A stretch of DNA of 7,753 nucleotides, taken from positions 1 to 7,753 of the forward strand of contig JAFYRB010000089.1 of NCBI GenBank assembly GCA_017559615.1, in the 5' to 3' direction. The first letter of the stretch is position 1. Each line of letters starts with the position of its first letter. Made by a program: the position numbers and the translations under genes. Source of the DNA: Alistipes sp. GTDB lineage: Bacteria > Bacteroidota > Bacteroidia > Bacteroidales > Rikenellaceae. Under the pieces are notes generated by a model that was given only the letters and a program-made list of their open reading frames with translations, made no database searches and was not told where the DNA came from. Below are positions 1 to 7,753 of the stretch, piece after piece.

Positions 1-362
1 AGTACGTGCTCGTTAGTCTGTGGCATAGGACCATCAGTAGCAGCAACTACAAGGATAGCACCATCCATCTGAGCAGCACCAGTAACCATGTTCTTTACGT
101 AATCGGCGTGACCTGGACAGTCTACGTGAGCGTAGTGACGGTTTGCAGTCTGGTACTCAACGTGAGAAGTGTTGATGGTGATACCACGCTCCTTCTCCTC
201 AGGTGCGTTATCGATAGAGTCGAATGAACGAAGCTCTGAAAGACCATTCTTAGCAAGAACAGTTGTGATAGCAGCAGTAAGAGTAGTCTTACCGTGATCA
301 ACGTGACCGATAGTACCGATGTTCACGTGAGGTTTCGAACGATCAAATTTTTCTTTTGCCAT
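1..362 (-). CDS. tuf: Elongation factor Tu, N-terminal part (gene runs off the window)
   Basis: EF-Tu is the GTPase that brings aminoacyl-tRNA to the ribosome A site in the cytoplasm. The 120 visible residues begin [19 protein letters not shown] and cover the first part of the GTP-binding domain: the P-loop GHVDHGKT at residues 19-26, the switch I motif RGITI at about 59-63, and the G3 motif DCPGH at 81-85. The match to known EF-Tu, including E. coli, is close along the whole stretch, so the identification is secure. The remaining roughly 275 residues, including the other G motifs and domains 2 and 3, lie beyond base 1. The ATG at 360-362 gives the standard EF-Tu N-terminus; its leader is A/T-rich without a Shine-Dalgarno sequence, as usual in Bacteroidota. 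It lies about 110 bp after tRNA-Gly with no good promoter between them, so it is probably co-transcribed with the tRNAs. Confidence 0.98.
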   Translation of the reverse strand, partial: MAKEKFDRSKPHVNIGTIGHVDHGKTTLTAAITTVLAKNGLSELRSFDSIDNAPEEKERGITINTSHVEYQTANRHYAHVDCPGHADYVKNMVTGAAQMDGAILVVAATDGPMPQTNEHV

Positions 363-440
363 AGTAATATAAGTTTTTAAGTTTTAAAGTACTTATTCCA
401 ATTTTACGGACTTATCGCGCAGCATCCGCCACTCCAGCTT

Positions 441-471
441 ATTGGATCGACGTGCTACACGTTAGTCTAAT
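441..471 (-). other. Imperfect hairpin between tRNA-Gly and tuf
   Basis: ACGTG/CACGT (450-454 and 458-462) form a 5-bp stem on a 3-base loop. The flanks ATTGGA (441-446) and TCTAAT (466-471) can pair with one mismatch. It sits just after the tRNA-Gly end, where the tuf mRNA must be separated from the tRNA precursor. The rest of the leader (363-440) shows no tRNA and no clear promoter. Confidence 0.4.
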
Positions 472-474
472 GTG

Positions 475-547
475 AGCGGAAGACGAGGCTCAAACTCGCG
501 ACCCATAGCTTGGAAGGCTATTGCTCTATCAACTGAGCTACTTCCGC
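475..547 (-). tRNA. tRNA-Gly (anticodon UCC)
   Basis: The minus strand folds into a complete cloverleaf. The acceptor stem is GCGGAAG with CTTCCGC, the D arm is GCTC with GAGC, the anticodon stem is ATAGC with GCTAT, and the loop CTTCCAA carries anticodon TCC. The T arm is GCGAG with CTCGT around loop TTTGAGC, slightly different from the usual TTCGA-type loop. The discriminator base is T and CCA is not encoded, so the end must be added by tRNA nucleotidyltransferase. It is the last tRNA before tuf. Confidence 0.96.
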
Positions 548-556
548 AAAAATATA

Positions 557-611
557 CCGTTTAGAGTATGCTTATCACTCACTGTTAAGTGAGCTACTGC
601 AACTCTAACGG
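557..611 (-). other. Long hairpin in the spacer between tRNA-Tyr and tRNA-Gly
   Basis: An outer stem pairs 557-567 with 602-611 (10 bp, one bulged base at 562; CCGTT.AGAGT with ACTCTAACGG). An inner stem CTCACT/AGTGAG pairs 578-583 with 588-593 around a 4-base loop. It fills nearly the whole 72-bp spacer. There is no T-run after it, so it is more likely a processing or spacing structure in the precursor RNA than a terminator. Confidence 0.7.
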
Positions 612-619
612 CATCGTAG

Positions 620-702
620 TGGGAAGAGATGGATTCGAACCACCGAAGGCGTGCGCCAGCAGATTTACAGTCTGCCCCATTTGGCCACTCTGGTATCTTC
701 CC
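620..702 (-). tRNA. tRNA-Tyr (anticodon GUA)
   Basis: A class II tRNA of 83 bases on the minus strand. The acceptor stem is GGGAAGA with TCTTCCC, the anticodon loop CTGTAAA sits on stem CAGA/TCTG and carries GTA, and a long variable arm follows (around CTGGCGCACGCCTTCGG). The T loop has the canonical GGTTCGAATCC form. The discriminator is A and CCA is not encoded. The long variable arm and GTA anticodon make the tyrosine assignment clear. Confidence 0.97.
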
Positions 703-712
703 AATATGTAAA

Positions 713-740
713 GTCGCAGGTTGTTTGCACAACTTACGAC
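713..740 (-). other. Imperfect hairpin between tRNA-Thr and tRNA-Tyr
   Basis: GTCG (713-716) pairs with CGAC (737-740) and GTTG (720-723) with CAAC (730-733), separated by a small internal loop. The spacer is only 42 bp, so this structure occupies most of it. The role, perhaps in processing, is inferred. Confidence 0.45.
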
Positions 741-744
741 CCTG

Positions 745-818
745 AGCCGATGGAGGGATTCGAACCCCCGACCAGCTGATTACAAATCAGCTGCTCTGGC
801 CAACTGAGCTACATCGGC
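745..818 (-). tRNA. tRNA-Thr (anticodon UGU)
   Basis: A 74-base cloverleaf on the minus strand: acceptor stem GCCGATG with CATCGGC, D arm GCTC with GAGC, anticodon stem GCTGA with TCAGC, and loop TTTGTAA carrying TGT. The T arm contains GGGGGTTCGAATCCC. The discriminator is T and CCA is not encoded. It is the first gene of the tRNA-tuf operon; its 5' end is about 25 bases from the -7 element at 844-851, so the 5' leader should be short and removed by RNase P. Confidence 0.97.
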
Positions 819-843
819 GAAGTATTATTACCTTTTCGAGTTG

Positions 844-874
844 CAAAGGTACAAACTTTTTTTTAATCTCCAAA
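844..874 (-). promoter_or_regulatory. Promoter of the tRNA-Thr-Tyr-Gly-tuf operon
   Basis: On the minus strand, TTTG (874-871) and TACCTTTG (851-844) are separated by 19 bp. This matches the Bacteroidota housekeeping sigma consensus TTTG / TAnnTTTG exactly. Transcription would start near 837, about 20 bases before tRNA-Thr. The start site itself is inferred. Confidence 0.85.
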
Positions 875-968
875 TTTTTTGGTAACTTTTTTTTAAAAAA
901 ATTTTTGTACCACCCTTTTTCAAAGAACTTATCGCGCTTAACTTTAGGTATTAGCGGAAAATCGAGTG

Positions 969-999
969 CAAATATATAACTATTTTGTGAAACACGAAA
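969..999 (-). promoter_or_regulatory. Possible second, upstream promoter of the tRNA-tuf operon
   Basis: On the minus strand TATATTTG (976-969) fits TAnnTTTG exactly, with TTTC (999-996), one mismatch from TTTG, 19 bp upstream. It points the same way as the promoter at 844-874 and would add a leader of about 145 bases before tRNA-Thr. The region is AT-rich, so a chance match is possible. Confidence 0.4.
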
Positions 1000-1131
1000 C
1001 ACTATGACCATTTTTTTTTGGATTGGCACGTATTTTTTTCCATTTCGCAGGTTTTAGCCACCTATACCTATATATATAATATATTATAGAGGATGTCGAT
1101 AGCTCAATCGAAAAAATTATTTGCAGATAAA

Positions 1132-1163
1132 TTTGGCAACTCACCAAGAACATCTTATCTTTG
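1132..1163 (+). promoter_or_regulatory. Promoter of the slyD-like gene
   Basis: TTTG (1132-1135) and TATCTTTG (1156-1163) are 20 bp apart, an exact match to the Bacteroidota TTTG / TAnnTTTG pattern. Transcription would begin near 1170, leaving a leader of about 36 A-rich bases before the ATG at 1206. Confidence 0.85.
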
Positions 1164-1205
1164 CGGTGCTAAAAAGAGAGTTATTAACTAAAAAAATAAT
1201 TTGAT

Positions 1206-1760
1206 ATGAAAGTAGAGAACGGCAAAACAGTCTATGTAGACTATAAGCTTACTGTTGATGGTCAGATTGCAGACCAGTCACAGCCAGGTCAGCCATTGGA
1301 GTTTATCTGTGGTATGGGTATGTTGCTTCCAAAGTTCGAGGAGGCAGTTATGGGCAAGGAGCCAGGTGAGTCAGTATCATTCACCCTCGAGGCTAAGGAT
1401 GGTTACGGCGAGGTTATCGCAGAGGCTATCGTTGAGTTGCCAAAGAGCGTATTTATGATTGATGGTAAGGTTGCAGAGGATATCCTCTTCGTAGGCAGCC
1501 AGGTTCCTATGGCTACTGCTGATGGTCGTCCTATGATGGGCGTTATCAAGGAGGTTAAGGAGGAGAGCGTTATGATGGACTTCAACCACCCTATGGCTGG
1601 TAAGACCCTTAACTTCGAGGTTACTGTTGCAGATGTTCGCGAGACTACACCTGAGGATCTTTCAAAGATTATGGGTGGCGGTTGCAGCTGCGGTGATTGC
1701 GGCGGCAGCTGTGGCGAGCACGAGTGCGGCGAGGGTTGCGACTGCGGTGGTTGCAACTAA
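1206..1760 (+). CDS. slyD: SlyD-like FKBP-type peptidyl-prolyl cis-trans isomerase with Cys-rich metal-binding tail
   Basis: Predicted cytoplasmic foldase that speeds cis-trans isomerisation of X-Pro bonds and, in the SlyD family, also acts as a chaperone and metal (nickel) carrier. The 184 residues show the SlyD layout. The FKBP half begins VENGKTVYVDYKLTVDGQ and contains DGYGEV at 65-70. The inserted chaperone (IF) domain spans roughly 72-125, and the FKBP fold closes with NHPMAGKTLNFEV at 127-139. Residues 160-183 form a tail with eight cysteines and one histidine (CSCGDC, SCGEHEC, GCDCGGC), replacing the His-rich tail of E. coli SlyD. There is no signal peptide. The ATG at 1206 gives the normal family N-terminus; the leader is A-rich without Shine-Dalgarno. 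The gene is monocistronic, with its own promoter and terminator. Family assignment is firm; metal binding by the tail is inferred. Confidence 0.94.
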   Translation: MKVENGKTVYVDYKLTVDGQIADQSQPGQPLEFICGMGMLLPKFEEAVMGKEPGESVSFTLEAKDGYGEVIAEAIVELPKSVFMIDGKVAEDILFVGSQVPMATADGRPMMGVIKEVKEESVMMDFNHPMAGKTLNFEVTVADVRETTPEDLSKIMGGGCSCGDCGGSCGEHECGEGCDCGGCN

Positions 1761-1782
1761 TTCACCTAAAGTGCATAAGAAG

Positions 1783-1814
1783 ATGCGTGGGCTTTCGGGC
1801 CACGCATTTTTTTT
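1783..1814 (+). terminator. Rho-independent terminator of the slyD-like gene
   Basis: ATGCGTGG (1783-1790) pairs with CCACGCAT (1800-1807) around a short G/C-containing loop and is followed by a run of T to 1814. It lies 22 bp after the stop codon. Confidence 0.93.
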
Positions 1815-1838
1815 GTTGCTACGCAGCAATATAGCAAT

Positions 1839-1878
1839 GATATAGTCGCTACGAATGGTTGGGAGTTTGGACTATATC
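1839..1878. repeat. 9-bp inverted repeat upstream of the nitronate monooxygenase-like gene
   Basis: GATATAGTC (1839-1847) and GACTATATC (1870-1878) are perfect inverted copies separated by 22 bp. They lie about 110 bp before the ATG at 1987 and upstream of the -7 element at 1945-1952. A smaller hairpin, TTGCT/AGCAA (1816-1829), lies just before. The spacing could suit a dimeric DNA-binding protein; no regulator is identified. Confidence 0.55.
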
Positions 1879-1944
1879 GGAACACGATTTCAACAAACAG
1901 TGAAAAATATTTGACAAATCAGCCTTTTACGAGCGAAAATGTTG

Positions 1945-1952
1945 TATATTTG
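1945..1952 (+). promoter_or_regulatory. -7 promoter element of the nitronate monooxygenase-like gene
   Basis: TATATTTG fits TAnnTTTG exactly. No TTTG is found at 19-21 bp upstream; the nearest, at 1910-1913, is 31 bp away and too far. The promoter may therefore be weak or need an activator. The implied start near 1959 leaves a leader of about 28 bases. Confidence 0.5.
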
Positions 1953-1986
1953 CGAACTCATTTGAAAACTTAAATATACACAAAGA

Positions 1987-3075
1987 ATGAAATCATTGAA
2001 AATTGGAGACCTTATCGCTCGCCTACCCATCGTGCAGGGCGGTATGGGTGTAGGCATCTCGCTCTCGGGCCTTGCATCGGCCGTAGCGAACGAGGGTGGT
2101 GTCGGTGTTATATCATCAGCAGGATTGGGACTTATCTACAAGGATAAGGCAAAAAGTGTTGCCGAGGCGGCTATCGAGGGCCTTAAGGAGGAGTTGCGTA
2201 AGGCACGTGCAAAGACCGAGGGTATCATCGGCGTGAATGTTATGGTTGCTATGACCAACTTCTCGGATATGGTACGTACGGCTATTAAGGAGGGTGCGGA
2301 TATCATCTTCTCGGGAGCTGGTCTTCCGCTTAACTTGCCGTCGTTCCTGACCGAGGGTGCAAAGACAAAGTTGGCACCTATCGTATCGTCGGCACGCGCT
2401 GCAAAGCTCTTGTGCGAGAAGTGGTGGCAGGAGTATCGCTATACGCCTGATGCTATTGTCGTGGAGGGTCCAAAGGCGGGTGGCCACTTGGGTTATAAGC
2501 ACGACCAGATTTTCTCGGAGGAGTATAGCCTTGAGAAGATACTTCCAGAGGTTGTGGAGGTAGTGAATAAGTTTGCTGCGGAGCATAACTGCCAGATTCC
2601 CGTTATCGCTGCGGGAGGTGTATACACTGGCGAGGATATTTACAAGATGATGGAGCTTGGAGCATCAGGTGTGCAGATGGGAACACGCTTTGTGACTACC
2701 GAGGAGTGTGATGCTGATATCGCCTTCAAGCAGGCGTATATCAACGCCTCGCAGGAGGATATCGAGATTATCCAGAGTCCTGTGGGTATGCCTGGTCGTG
2801 CGGTGCGAGGCTCGTTCCTCGACTCGGTGAAGGCGGGCCTGAAGCGCCCTACACACTGCGCCTTCAACTGCATTAAGACCTGCGACGTTGTGAACAGCCC
2901 ATACTGCATTATGCTTGCGTTGTTCAACGCTTTCAAGGGACGCTTGGAGCACGGCTATGCCTTTGCGGGTGCTAATGCGTGGCGTGCCGAGAAGATTGAG
3001 TCGGTTAAGAACCTTATGCAGAGTCTATCGTCGGAGTATCACGCTGTGGTCGAGAAGATTAAGTCGACATTGTAA
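1987..3075 (+). CDS. Nitronate monooxygenase / FabK-like FMN-binding TIM-barrel protein
   Basis: A 362-residue cytoplasmic flavoprotein of the 2-nitropropane dioxygenase family. Members oxidise nitronates or act as FMN-dependent enoyl-ACP reductases (FabK), so the substrate is uncertain. The N-terminal strand motif LPIVQGGMGVGIS (13-25) is typical. EGPKAGGHLG at 160-169 includes His167, at the place of the catalytic histidine of nitronate monooxygenases. The FMN phosphate-binding region is AAGGVYTGEDI (208-218) and GASGVQMGTRFVTTEE (225-240). Near the C-terminus four cysteines lie at 291, 295, 299 and 307 (CAFNCIKTC then YC), followed by GANAWR. There is no signal peptide or membrane segment. 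The chosen ATG sits just before the expected first strand in an A-rich leader. It is monocistronic and ends at a bidirectional terminator facing a convergent gene. Family assignment is confident; reaction is inferred only. Confidence 0.9.
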   Translation: MKSLKIGDLIARLPIVQGGMGVGISLSGLASAVANEGGVGVISSAGLGLIYKDKAKSVAEAAIEGLKEELRKARAKTEGIIGVNVMVAMTNFSDMVRTAIKEGADIIFSGAGLPLNLPSFLTEGAKTKLAPIVSSARAAKLLCEKWWQEYRYTPDAIVVEGPKAGGHLGYKHDQIFSEEYSLEKILPEVVEVVNKFAAEHNCQIPVIAAGGVYTGEDIYKMMELGASGVQMGTRFVTTEECDADIAFKQAYINASQEDIEIIQSPVGMPGRAVRGSFLDSVKAGLKRPTHCAFNCIKTCDVVNSPYCIMLALFNAFKGRLEHGYAFAGANAWRAEKIESVKNLMQSLSSEYHAVVEKIKSTL

Positions 3076-3077
3076 AC

Positions 3078-3121
3078 AAAAAAAATGGGATAACTAAAAA
3101 TTTTAGTTATCCCATTTTTTT
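3078..3121. terminator. Bidirectional terminator between convergent genes
   Basis: A perfect inverted repeat of 19-base arms (3081-3099 and 3101-3119, core ATGGGATAACT / AGTTATCCCAT) is flanked by an A run (3078-3085) and a T run (3115-3121). It lies 2 bp after the stop of the nitronate monooxygenase-like gene, so it can terminate that gene and, read in reverse, the minus-strand barrel gene. Confidence 0.92.
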
Positions 3122-3126
3122 GTTAG

Positions 3127-3246
3127 GAGGTTGAATAAAAAGATGTAGTTTTAGGCTTGCGAAGCTCGAAAAAGCGGAGTTTACTATGCGTAAATGAGCA
3201 TTTTGAGAGCGAGCGTAACGAGAAAATAGACTTTTTATTCAGCCTC
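3127..3246. repeat. Palindromic intergenic element with 16-bp terminal inverted repeats (REP- or MITE-like)
   Basis: The ends, GAGGTTGAATAAAAAG (3127-3142) and CTTTTTATTCAGCCTC (3231-3246), are inverted copies with one mismatch. Inside are further pairings: GCTT/AAGC (3156-3165), GCTCG (3164-3168) with CGAGC (3210-3214), and TTTAC/GTAAA (3180-3194). The whole can therefore fold into a branched hairpin. The trinucleotide TTA occurs at 3123-3125 and 3247-3249, a possible but very short target duplication. The element fills the gap between the bidirectional terminator and the barrel gene's stop codon, 4 bp away. A frame through it reads RSSKKRSLL..NEHFESERNEKI, which I recall, unverified, from small hypothetical proteins in Bacteroidales, as expected if the DNA is repeated and not a gene. 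Mobility and copy number are inferences. Confidence 0.65.
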
Positions 3247-3250
3247 TTAT

Positions 3251-4222
3251 TTAGAACTGAACACCCACCGAGATATTCACCGTACAGAGGCGTCCAACAA
3301 TGTGGTAGTGCTCTTGATAAGAAAATTTTCCCTCCTTCACAGCATTAACGATGTGCATCGCATCTACGACACAACCTATGCCGACGTATAATTTCTTGTA
3401 GGTATAGCCAACGCCGAAGTTTACACCCACCTGGAAACGGTTAAAGGCCTTCTCGCCCATAGCGAATCTATCATTCTCAGTCTTATCAAAGAGAGCAATC
3501 TTATCGATCTCCTCAACGCCAGCGGATGGGTTAGTTATTCTCTTGCGTTGCTTAACTGCACCGCCAACATTATATCGCAGGTTAACACCGAGATATGGAG
3601 TTACGGTCTTCTCACCACCCTGATAACCAAGGCGTAACGCAAGATTTAGAGGTACATTCAACGAGTACATCGTTGCCCAATTCGTATTCCAGAAGTGGGA
3701 ATTAGAACCTCCGCCATCATACTGTCGTGATGCACGTCCGAAGAGATACTGAAAGTTTACTCCATACTCGAGATACAAAGGTACTCTCTTGCTAATACTG
3801 CTGGCGTGAAGATAACCAACGTGAAAACCCTGAGTAAAGGGATAATCCTCCTTATTACTCTCCACAGGCTCCTTCCACATTATGTAAGGCACTGAATAAC
3901 CAGCATAAAAGCGGTTATAATCCTTTGTCGACATCGAGAATAGGAAGTGTGTGCCATACTCAATCGTCAGTGGCTCACCCTTCAATGGATTCGACGTGTA
4001 GAGATAACCATTGTAAATACCATTCTTGGTGGGATAGTCGTAGACATTACCCTTCTGATGATGCTCCTTCTCCTCCGCAGGCGCAATACAATCAAACGTA
4101 GGTAACTCAATGCTCTCAATAGCACTCACTACACACTCCTCATATCGCTGCGCCACGACATCCGATGCCACAAACATCATTGCCAAAGCGACTAACAAAA
4201 AATATCGTTTCATTATCCTCAT
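3251..4222 (-). CDS. Predicted outer-membrane beta-barrel protein of unknown role
   Basis: The N-terminus is a clear signal peptide (MRIMKRYFLLVALAMMF then VASDVVA), with likely cleavage after Ala24, so the protein is exported. The mature part of about 299 residues has many short alternating strands rich in Tyr, Phe and Gly (for example GTHFLFSMS, RFYAGYSVPYIMW, LYLEYGVNFQYLFG, LNLALRLGYQGG, VTPYLGVNLRYNVGG, FQVGVNFGVGYTYKKLYVGIG) and ends with VNISVGVQF. The terminal Phe is the usual signal for barrel insertion. Its size would suit an 8- to 12-strand barrel. I do not recognise a named family. A second ATG at 4213 (MKRYFLL) is an equally good start and gives a more typical signal peptide. It follows the GH2 gene by 39 bp, but has its own -7 element, so it may be transcribed both with that gene and alone. 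Confidence 0.85.
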   Translation of the reverse strand: MRIMKRYFLLVALAMMFVASDVVAQRYEECVVSAIESIELPTFDCIAPAEEKEHHQKGNVYDYPTKNGIYNGYLYTSNPLKGEPLTIEYGTHFLFSMSTKDYNRFYAGYSVPYIMWKEPVESNKEDYPFTQGFHVGYLHASSISKRVPLYLEYGVNFQYLFGRASRQYDGGGSNSHFWNTNWATMYSLNVPLNLALRLGYQGGEKTVTPYLGVNLRYNVGGAVKQRKRITNPSAGVEEIDKIALFDKTENDRFAMGEKAFNRFQVGVNFGVGYTYKKLYVGIGCVVDAMHIVNAVKEGKFSYQEHYHIVGRLCTVNISVGVQF

Positions 4223-4239
4223 ACGTTTTATTTTCTATA

Positions 4240-4247
4240 CAAAGATA
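4240..4247 (-). promoter_or_regulatory. -7 element in front of the barrel gene
   Basis: On the minus strand TATCTTTG (4247-4240) fits TAnnTTTG exactly. A TTG at 4272-4270, inside the end of the GH2 gene, lies 22 bp upstream, slightly longer than usual. The implied start near 4233 is only about 11 bases before the ATG at 4222, or about 20 before the ATG at 4213, which slightly favours the latter start. Confidence 0.5.
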
Positions 4248-4261
4248 GCACTTTTTCAAAT

Positions 4262-7753
<3,492 letters not shown>

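Larger units (their letters stand above)
819..1205. other. Divergent AT-rich intergenic region
   Basis: This non-coding stretch separates the minus-strand tRNA-tuf operon from the plus-strand slyD-like gene. It holds the promoters listed separately, long T and A runs (about 857-905 and 1010-1040), an alternating TA tract near 1063-1090, and a small inverted repeat TCGAT/ATCGA near 1096-1111. I see no credible gene: open frames across it are low-complexity Lys/Phe-rich and run into tRNA-Thr. Confidence 0.7.

Noticed and set aside
538..732. 64-residue minus-strand open frame
   Set aside because: It covers tRNA-Tyr and part of the tRNA-Gly region; the reading frame is accidental.
787..1029. 80-residue minus-strand open frame upstream of tRNA-Thr
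   Set aside because: It ends inside tRNA-Thr and its Lys/Phe-rich content comes from A/T runs; the same bases hold two promoter-like sites.
1090..1120. tRNA-like string (GATAGCTCAATCG) upstream of the slyD-like gene
   Set aside because: It resembles a D arm but no acceptor, anticodon or T arm follows.
2116..2586. 156-residue minus-strand open frame opposite the nitronate monooxygenase-like gene
   Set aside because: It is antisense to the conserved flavoprotein and shows no domain features.
3157..3348. 63-residue plus-strand open frame across the palindromic element
   Set aside because: It starts inside the repeat and runs antisense into the barrel gene, with no promoter or leader of its own; better explained as repeat DNA.
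4257..4260. TTTG on the minus strand as -33 box for the barrel gene
   Set aside because: It lies only 9 bp from the -7 element at 4240-4247, too close for the 19-21 bp spacing.

Overview
The window looks like chromosomal DNA from a member of the Bacteroidota, most likely order Bacteroidales (a gut-type genus such as Alistipes or Bacteroides is plausible; the genus is an inference). The signs are promoters of the TTTG / TAnnTTTG type with 19-20 bp spacing, A-rich leaders without Shine-Dalgarno sequences, tRNA genes with no encoded CCA end, a SlyD-type FKBP with a cysteine-rich tail, and an exported lacZ-family enzyme. Nothing indicates a phage, plasmid or complete transposon.

Left part (1-874, minus strand): a tRNA-Thr(UGU), tRNA-Tyr(GUA), tRNA-Gly(UCC), tuf operon, read from a strong promoter at 844-874 and leaving the window inside tuf. 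The order matches the thrU-tyrU-glyT-thrT-tufB operon of E. coli, but without a fourth tRNA before tuf. All three spacers contain inverted repeats; the one between tRNA-Tyr and tRNA-Gly is the most convincing.

Middle (819-3121): an AT-rich divergent intergenic region separates the tRNA operon from a plus-strand slyD-like gene that has its own promoter and terminator. Next comes a plus-strand flavoprotein of the nitronate monooxygenase / FabK-like family with a C-terminal cysteine cluster, preceded by a spaced inverted repeat and a -7 element. It ends at a near-perfect inverted repeat flanked by A and T runs, a bidirectional terminator between convergent genes.

Between that terminator and the next gene (3127-3246) lies a compact palindromic element with 16-bp terminal inverted repeats. 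It looks like a REP- or MITE-like dispersed repeat and is the most interesting non-coding feature here.

Right part (3251-7753, minus strand): a nitroreductase-family gene (5' end beyond the window), a 1032-residue exported GH2 beta-galactosidase starting 2 bp after the nitroreductase stop, and an outer-membrane beta-barrel protein 39 bp further down with its own promoter-like -7 element. The GH2 enzyme probably acts on galactosides in the periplasm; the barrel's role is unknown and no susC/susD pair is visible. Overall this is mostly ordinary core-genome content. I found no convincing new multi-gene system; the noncoding structures are the parts worth following up.
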